A stretch of DNA of 17,253 bases from contig VSNB01000037.1 of assembly GCA_009774055.1 (NCBI GenBank), forward strand, positions 1-17,253, in the 5' to 3' direction. The notes under the pieces were generated by a model. The model was not told where the DNA came from. It saw nothing but the letters and a program-made list of their open reading frames with translations, and ran no database searches. The DNA is from Clostridiales bacterium (GTDB lineage: Bacteria > Bacillota > Clostridia > Oscillospirales > Oscillospiraceae). The translations under genes were made by a program, and so were the position numbers. Below are positions 13,622-17,253 of this stretch, piece after piece. Each line of letters begins with the position of its first letter. The stretch's first letter is position 1.

Positions 13622-13725
13622 ACCTTGTAAAAAATATGGGCCTATCTGCCGAGCAGGCCATGTCCGTCCTGGAGGTTCCAGAGGCGGAGCGGCAAAAATT
13701 CATGGATTTATTGGAGCGGCAATAA
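13622..13725 (+). pseudogene. C-terminal tail of a lost gene
   Basis: Directly after the hairpin element a frame reads NLVKNMGLSAEQAMSVLEVP and continues to a stop at 13723-13725. It resembles the helical C-terminal tail seen on Clostridial Rpn/YhgA-like putative nucleases (such tails end in motifs like LTAEQAMDALKIP), though I recall this from general knowledge only. The codon choice looks like real coding sequence. The open frame runs back through the hairpin element, but the part inside it follows the palindromes and has no ribosome binding site. The simplest reading is a gene whose 5' part was lost or replaced when the element arrived. Confidence 0.5.
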
Positions 13726-13758
13726 TGCGCCGCAGGCAGGATTGAACAGCGATAGAAT

Positions 13759-13805
13759 AAGCGGCTTCATAAGGATGCAGGCCCTGCGTCCTTATGGAGC
13801 CGCTT
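13759..13805 (-). terminator. Hairpin terminator of the helicase gene
   Basis: A 23-base arm (AAGCGGCTTCATAAGGATGC and three more, 13759-13781) pairs with 13783-13805 with only two G-T pairs and almost no loop. On the minus strand it is followed by ATTCTAT, a moderate T-rich run. It lies 50 bases past the stop codon of the helicase gene. Confidence 0.6.
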
Positions 13806-13854
13806 TGTCCGTATGGTTTGCCGGCAGACCTGCAGGACCCCTTGTCCGCTGCCC

Positions 13855-16089
13855 TCATCGCTTATCCCGCCGGTACACGGAGGGATGGCGGTCCCTCCGG
13901 TAACAGGCGTCGCACAGCCGCCCCCGGTGGTACAGGGGTAGCGCCTTCCCGCAGCGGCTGCAGAAACGGATATTGTTCCGCAGGCGGTGGAGCAGGATCT
14001 CGTTGATTTCGTCCGCGACACGCTCCCGGCTGTCGTAAAGCCTGTCCTCATTCACCGGGCAGTCGAAGGCTTTGGCGAAGGAAAAGTACAGATCCAGCTT
14101 CCGGTAGTACTGCTCCAGCTCCGGCAGCGTGGGTTCTCCCTCCGGGAGGCCGGGCTGCTCAATTGCCTCCCCCTGCTGCCAGCGGTGGAGGAATTGGAAA
14201 AACAGTTCCCGCAGGGCGTCCTCCGTCTCGTCAAAGGGAATATTGGCCGCCCGCAGCTCCTGCTCCTTGGTCAGGAGGAAGCCGTTTTCCCGTATCTTGG
14301 AGATAATGGCGATATACCGGGAGATGTCCAGCTTGTGGTAGGGCTCCACCGTGGGCATCTTATTCCACTCTGTCAGGACCTCCAGCAGATCGAAATCCGC
14401 CTGGAGCACCAGGTCGGAGAACCCCGCCACGGCGTAATCCAGCGGCGCCGTCACCGCCTCCAGACCTGCCCGGATGGTTTCCAGATTCTGGACGGCACCC
14501 ACGTAGCCCTTGTTGTACATCCCGAACCGGCCCGCCCGGCCAGCGATCTGACGGATCTCCTCCGGCTTCAGCTCCCGCCGCTCCACGCCATCGAATTTCT
14601 CCGTCTCCATGAAAATGATCCGACGGATGGGCAGGTTCAGACCCATGCCGATGGCGTCGGTGGAGACGATGTACTCCATCTCCCCCGCCAGAAAGCCTTC
14701 CATCTGCTTGCGCCGGGTGGCGTAGGGCAGGGCCCCGTAGATGATGGCCGGCTCCTTCCCGTTCTGCCGCAGGTCCTCCGCCACGCTGAGCACCCCTACC
14801 TTGGAGAAGGTGATGAGGGCGTCTCCCGGCTGGACCCGCTGGGGGTCCACGGTGCGGGACATGCAGATGAGGGGCGTGGTCCGCTTGTGGACCTCCACCT
14901 CGTAGTCGTCGCCGCAGCTCTCGATCAGGCGGATGAGCAGCCTCTCCGCCTCCGGCGCGGCGCACAGGTGGATTTCCGGGGCCAGCACGCCCAGGATAGC
15001 CCGGGTCCAGGCATAGCCCCTCTGCCTGTCGGCGATCATCTGGCATTCATCGATCACCGCCACGTTCCAGTACCGCTTCAGATCCAGCTTTTCCGCCGTG
15101 GCGGCCATGTGGGTGTCCTCCTCCCGGGCGTCTTCCTCCTCGCCGGTGGACAGGCTGCAGTTCACACCGGCGTCCAGCATCGCCTCCTGAGCCTCCAGGG
15201 CCAGCAGGCGCAGGGGCGCCAGGTATACGCCGGTCTTCGCCTGCTTCAGCCGCTGGAAGCCGGCGTAGGTCTTTCCGGTGTTGGTGCCGCCCAGATGGAG
15301 GATGAAGCGGCGGTGCATGGCCCGGGCCTCCGGATACTCGTCCTTGGGGTTCAGCGCGATGAGCACCGACAGGCTGGTGCGTATGGCCTGAGGCACGTAC
15401 CACACCGACCACACTGCCCCCAGCCCCTCGCTCAGCAGCTGCCGCACCGGGAACCCCTTCGCCCGCAGAAGTCCCTCCAGGTCGGCCTCCGGCTGGGCCG
15501 CGGCAAAGTCCGCCGCCGCCTGCCGCGCGGCGGACAGCAGCGCCCGGGGATAGCGGGCGCGGACCTCCTCCGTTACGGGATGTCCGGGACGGTTCCCAAG
15601 CCACGCCCCCGCCCGGAGGAAGTTCCTCATAATTTCCGGCAGGCGGCTGCTGTCGCACCGCTCCTCCAGTGCCAGAAACTCCCCCAGCCAGGCGGAGGCC
15701 TGGCTGGCGCGCACATTCCGGCTTTTTTTCGCCAGGGCGGGGAGGCGGCTGAGGATCGCCCTGTGGTAATGCTCCGCCAGGAGCCCCGGGACGGACTCCT
15801 CCCGCGCCTCGGATTTCCACGCCTGCTCCAGGAGGGAGCGGGCGCGCTTCGCGCCGGCGGGGGATTCGTTGGGCTCGCCGCCCGCCGGCCGGGCCTCCGC
15901 CTTCCCGGCGGCGAACAGGGGAGAGGCTTCCGCCTCCTGGACCTCCTTTCGGGACCAGACGGGGAGCATGTGCCCGTCGTGTGGGATGTAGCGGGGCTTT
16001 GAGAGCAGCTCCTCGATGAGCTCCGGGGTCCAGCCCCGCCGTTTCAGCAGGGATGTGGTCAGATTTTTTCCTCTTTTGCGTCCGGACAT
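13855..16089 (-). CDS. Suv3-like ATP-dependent RNA helicase with C-terminal zinc ribbon
   Basis: This 744-residue protein resembles the SUV3/SUPV3L1 helicases, which unwind RNA for exonucleases in the mitochondrial degradosome; bacterial members are little studied. Motif I is HLGGTNTGKTYAGFQRL with GGTNTGKT at 267-274, followed by VYLAPLRLLALEAQE, the LSTGEEED segment and the motif II variant VIDECQM (345-351) in place of DEAD. The DRQRGYAWTRAILG stretch is a Suv3 hallmark. Motif V is STDAIGMGLNLPI and motif VI is QIAGRAGRFG (514-523). The first 250 residues are an unassigned, charged extension. The C-terminus has a four-cysteine zinc ribbon (Cys710, Cys713, Cys726, Cys729), not typical of Suv3. 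The start has AAAGGGGAC upstream. It stands alone and is divergent from the response regulator. Confidence 0.85.
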   Translation of the reverse strand: MSGRKRGKNLTTSLLKRRGWTPELIEELLSKPRYIPHDGHMLPVWSRKEVQEAEASPLFAAGKAEARPAGGEPNESPAGAKRARSLLEQAWKSEAREESVPGLLAEHYHRAILSRLPALAKKSRNVRASQASAWLGEFLALEERCDSSRLPEIMRNFLRAGAWLGNRPGHPVTEEVRARYPRALLSAARQAAADFAAAQPEADLEGLLRAKGFPVRQLLSEGLGAVWSVWYVPQAIRTSLSVLIALNPKDEYPEARAMHRRFILHLGGTNTGKTYAGFQRLKQAKTGVYLAPLRLLALEAQEAMLDAGVNCSLSTGEEEDAREEDTHMAATAEKLDLKRYWNVAVIDECQMIADRQRGYAWTRAILGVLAPEIHLCAAPEAERLLIRLIESCGDDYEVEVHKRTTPLICMSRTVDPQRVQPGDALITFSKVGVLSVAEDLRQNGKEPAIIYGALPYATRRKQMEGFLAGEMEYIVSTDAIGMGLNLPIRRIIFMETEKFDGVERRELKPEEIRQIAGRAGRFGMYNKGYVGAVQNLETIRAGLEAVTAPLDYAVAGFSDLVLQADFDLLEVLTEWNKMPTVEPYHKLDISRYIAIISKIRENGFLLTKEQELRAANIPFDETEDALRELFFQFLHRWQQGEAIEQPGLPEGEPTLPELEQYYRKLDLYFSFAKAFDCPVNEDRLYDSRERVADEINEILLHRLRNNIRFCSRCGKALPLYHRGRLCDACYRRDRHPSVYRRDKR

Positions 16090-16120
16090 GGCGGCGTCCC
16101 CTTTCCATCAGTTACTCCTT

Positions 16121-16149
16121 AGTATAGCCCAGAATAGAGAAATCTTCAA
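16121..16149 (-). promoter_or_regulatory. Promoter of the helicase gene
   Basis: On the minus strand TTGAAG (16144-16149) and TATACT (16121-16126) are 17 bases apart. The transcript would start near 16114, giving a leader of about 25 bases before ATG 16089. Confidence 0.65.
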
Positions 16150-16187
16150 CGACAGATTTTGCGGCCCTGTCCCGTAAAAAATTCGCT

Positions 16188-16215
16188 TTGCCATTCGGCG
16201 GAAATGTGGTACAAT
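16188..16215 (+). promoter_or_regulatory. Upstream promoter of the response regulator gene
   Basis: TTGCCA (16188-16193) and TACAAT (16210-16215) are 16 bases apart on the plus strand, giving a leader of about 120 bases. A second possible promoter lies nearer the gene: an extended -10 (TGC then TAAAAT, 16305-16313) with no clear -35 box. Confidence 0.5.
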
Positions 16216-16257
16216 AGCGCCGTCCATACCGGCGGAGGGGAAAAATCTATAACAAAT

Positions 16258-16274
16258 CTTAATCTGGGCTTAAG
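16258..16274 (+). promoter_or_regulatory. Possible response-regulator binding site (11-base direct repeat)
   Basis: CTTAAT (16258-16263) and CTTAAG (16269-16274) are spaced by 11 bases start to start, about one helical turn. This is the usual spacing of half-sites bound by OmpR/PhoB-type regulators. They lie 67 bases ahead of such a gene, so self-regulation is possible. Two short half-sites can occur by chance. Confidence 0.25.
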
Positions 16275-16340
16275 GAACCGTACCTTCCTTTTCGGGGCGA
16301 ACTATGCTAAAATGAAAACAACAGGCGGGAGGAAACCTTT

Positions 16341-17027
16341 ATGGCAAATATTTTGATCTGCGATGACGAGCGTGATATCGTCGCCGCTCTGAAGATATAT
16401 CTCAGTACGGAGGGGTATACCCTTTTTGAGGCGTATACCGGCCGGGAGGCGATGGAGGTCGTCCGAAAAAACGAGATCCACCTGATCCTCATGGATATCA
16501 TGATGCCGGAGATGGATGGCATTTCCGCCACGGCGAAGCTCCGGGAGGAGTACAACATTCCGATCATCCTGCTCACGGCGAAGAGCGAGGATACGGATAA
16601 AGTCCTGGGGCTGAACGTAGGCGCGGACGATTACATTACCAAGCCATTCAATCCCATCGAGGTCCTGGCCCGGGTCCGCAGCCAGCTGCGGCGGTATACC
16701 ACCCTGGGGGGCATGGAGCAGAAGCCCAGCAAGCTGGTTATCGGCTCCATTGCTCTGGACGATGAAACCAAGGCGGTGACGGTAGACGGCGAGAATGTGA
16801 GCCTCACGCCCATTGAATACAATATTCTGCTTCTTCTCATGCGGCACCCGGGGAGGGTGTATTCTTCATCTCAAATCTATGAGCAGGTGTGGAATGAGAC
16901 GGCCTTCGGGTCCGAGGGAGCGGTAGCGGTCCATATCCGGCACCTGCGGGAGAAGCTGGAGATTGATCCATCCAATCCGAGGTATTTGAAGGTGGTCTGG
17001 GGGCTGGGATATAAGATGGAGCCTTAA
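16341..17027 (+). CDS. OmpR/PhoB-family response regulator
   Basis: This 228-residue protein is a complete two-component response regulator. The receiver domain (1-120) has the acidic pair Asp8-Asp9, the phosphorylated Asp52 in LILMDIMMPEMDG, Thr79 in LLTAKSED and Lys101 in YITKPFNPIEVLARV. The winged-helix DNA-binding domain (about 130-226) includes LTPIEYNILLLLMRHPG, the recognition helix region VAVHIRHLREKLE, and the ending YLKVVWGLGYKMEP. GGGAGGAAA precedes the start. It is of the VanR/PhoB type; the signal and target genes are unknown. Histidine kinase genes usually follow such regulators within a few bases, but here the terminal repeat begins two bases after the stop, so none is seen; it may lie beyond the repeat or elsewhere. 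Confidence 0.95.
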   Translation: MANILICDDERDIVAALKIYLSTEGYTLFEAYTGREAMEVVRKNEIHLILMDIMMPEMDGISATAKLREEYNIPIILLTAKSEDTDKVLGLNVGADDYITKPFNPIEVLARVRSQLRRYTTLGGMEQKPSKLVIGSIALDDETKAVTVDGENVSLTPIEYNILLLLMRHPGRVYSSSQIYEQVWNETAFGSEGAVAVHIRHLREKLEIDPSNPRYLKVVWGLGYKMEP

Positions 17028-17028
17028 C

Positions 17029-17253
17029 TTCGCCGCCTTCGGCGGCGAACGGAAGATTCTTCTCGAATCGGCCCGGGACCTGCGCGGCCCCGGACTCTGC
17101 GCCTACTTTTGGCCCGCGCCAAAAGTAGGCAAAAACGCGCTTGAACCTACGGTTCAAGACTCCCTATACGGGGGATAAAGGACTGTGCGGCGGGTTTGTT
17201 GGGAAGGCGAAGCCTCTGAATGTCCGATCCTACGGGTATCTAATCTAGTGGCT
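17029..17253 (-). repeat. Right copy of inverted terminal repeat (cut by window end)
   Basis: Bases 17072-17253 are the reverse complement of 331-512 with no net length change; the inner half is nearly identical and the outer half is diverged. It holds GCCTACTTTTGGC with its complement around CCGC (17101-17130) and CTTGAACC with GGTTCAAG around TAC (17140-17158). A third hairpin, TTCGCCGCC with GGCGGCGAA (17029-17049), with a C(TTCG)G-type tetraloop, begins two bases after the response regulator stop. It holds the position of the left copy's hairpin but differs in sequence. It could also act as that gene's 3' hairpin, though no T-run follows. The element continues past the window end. Confidence 0.8.

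Noticed and set aside
13534..13725. A 63-residue gene running through the hairpin element
   Set aside because: Its first half is only a reading of the palindromes and there is no ribosome binding site; only the last part looks coding, as a remnant.
13987..16002. A 671-codon open frame on the plus strand, opposite the helicase gene
   Set aside because: It is antisense to a gene with complete helicase motifs; the frame is open because of the high GC codon bias. Its translation is low in recognisable motifs and it has no ribosome binding site in a gene-like context.
17231..17250. Resemblance to 16S rRNA (GGGTATCTAATC is found in the reverse complement of the 16S gene near position 790)
   Set aside because: The match covers only about a dozen bases; the flanks differ from 16S, and the left copy at 331-360 breaks even this match, so it is chance within the repeat.
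1..17253. CRISPR array, toxin-antitoxin pair, retron, prophage or other defence system
   Set aside because: I found no spaced direct repeats, no reverse transcriptase, transposase, integrase or phage structural protein, and no paired small genes that fit such a system.

Overview
The window looks like a chromosomal stretch from a GC-rich, spore-forming Clostridia, most like the Oscillospiraceae (Flavonifractor/Oscillibacter/Lawsonibacter type). The grounds are a SpoIID sporulation gene, strong AGGAGG-type ribosome binding sites, TTGACA/TATAAT-type promoters, a bacterial RNase P RNA, and Gram-positive style lipoprotein and two-component genes. The genus is an inference.

Layout. Bases 1-645 hold no convincing gene: an array of perfect or near-perfect stem-loops ending in a T-run (3-140), an unassigned stretch, and the left copy of a repeat (331-558). 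The right copy of that repeat lies inverted at the far end (17029-17253), so about 16.5 kb of ordinary genes sits between two inverted copies. From 646 come spoIID (+), then on the minus strand a large lipoprotein joining a propeller-like half to a solute-binding half, a half-size ABC exporter, tRNA-Gly(GCC), a YgiQ-family radical SAM protein and a 77-residue protein of unknown function. From 9272 the plus strand carries rnpB with its own promoter and terminator, an alpha-L-fucosidase (GH29), dapA, a GNAT acetyltransferase pseudogene, and a two-part protein ending in a GNAT domain. A short decayed zone follows (13462-13800) with a 129-base three-hairpin repeat and the tail of a lost gene. A Suv3-like RNA helicase (minus) and an OmpR-type response regulator (+) close the window, divergently transcribed from a shared 251-base region.

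Most genes appear to be single transcription units with their own promoter, terminator or both; dapA plus the GNAT pseudogene is the only clear two-gene arrangement. The genes do not form one pathway: they cover sporulation cell-wall remodelling, export and binding, RNA processing (rnpB, tRNA, helicase), glycan use (fucosidase) and lysine/dipicolinate synthesis (dapA). I found no CRISPR array, complete transposase, prophage gene or recognisable defence system. The most unusual items are the inverted terminal repeats, the three-hairpin repeat, a terminator-promoter-Shine-Dalgarno overlap at 12311-12367, and the unknown-domain/GNAT fusion.
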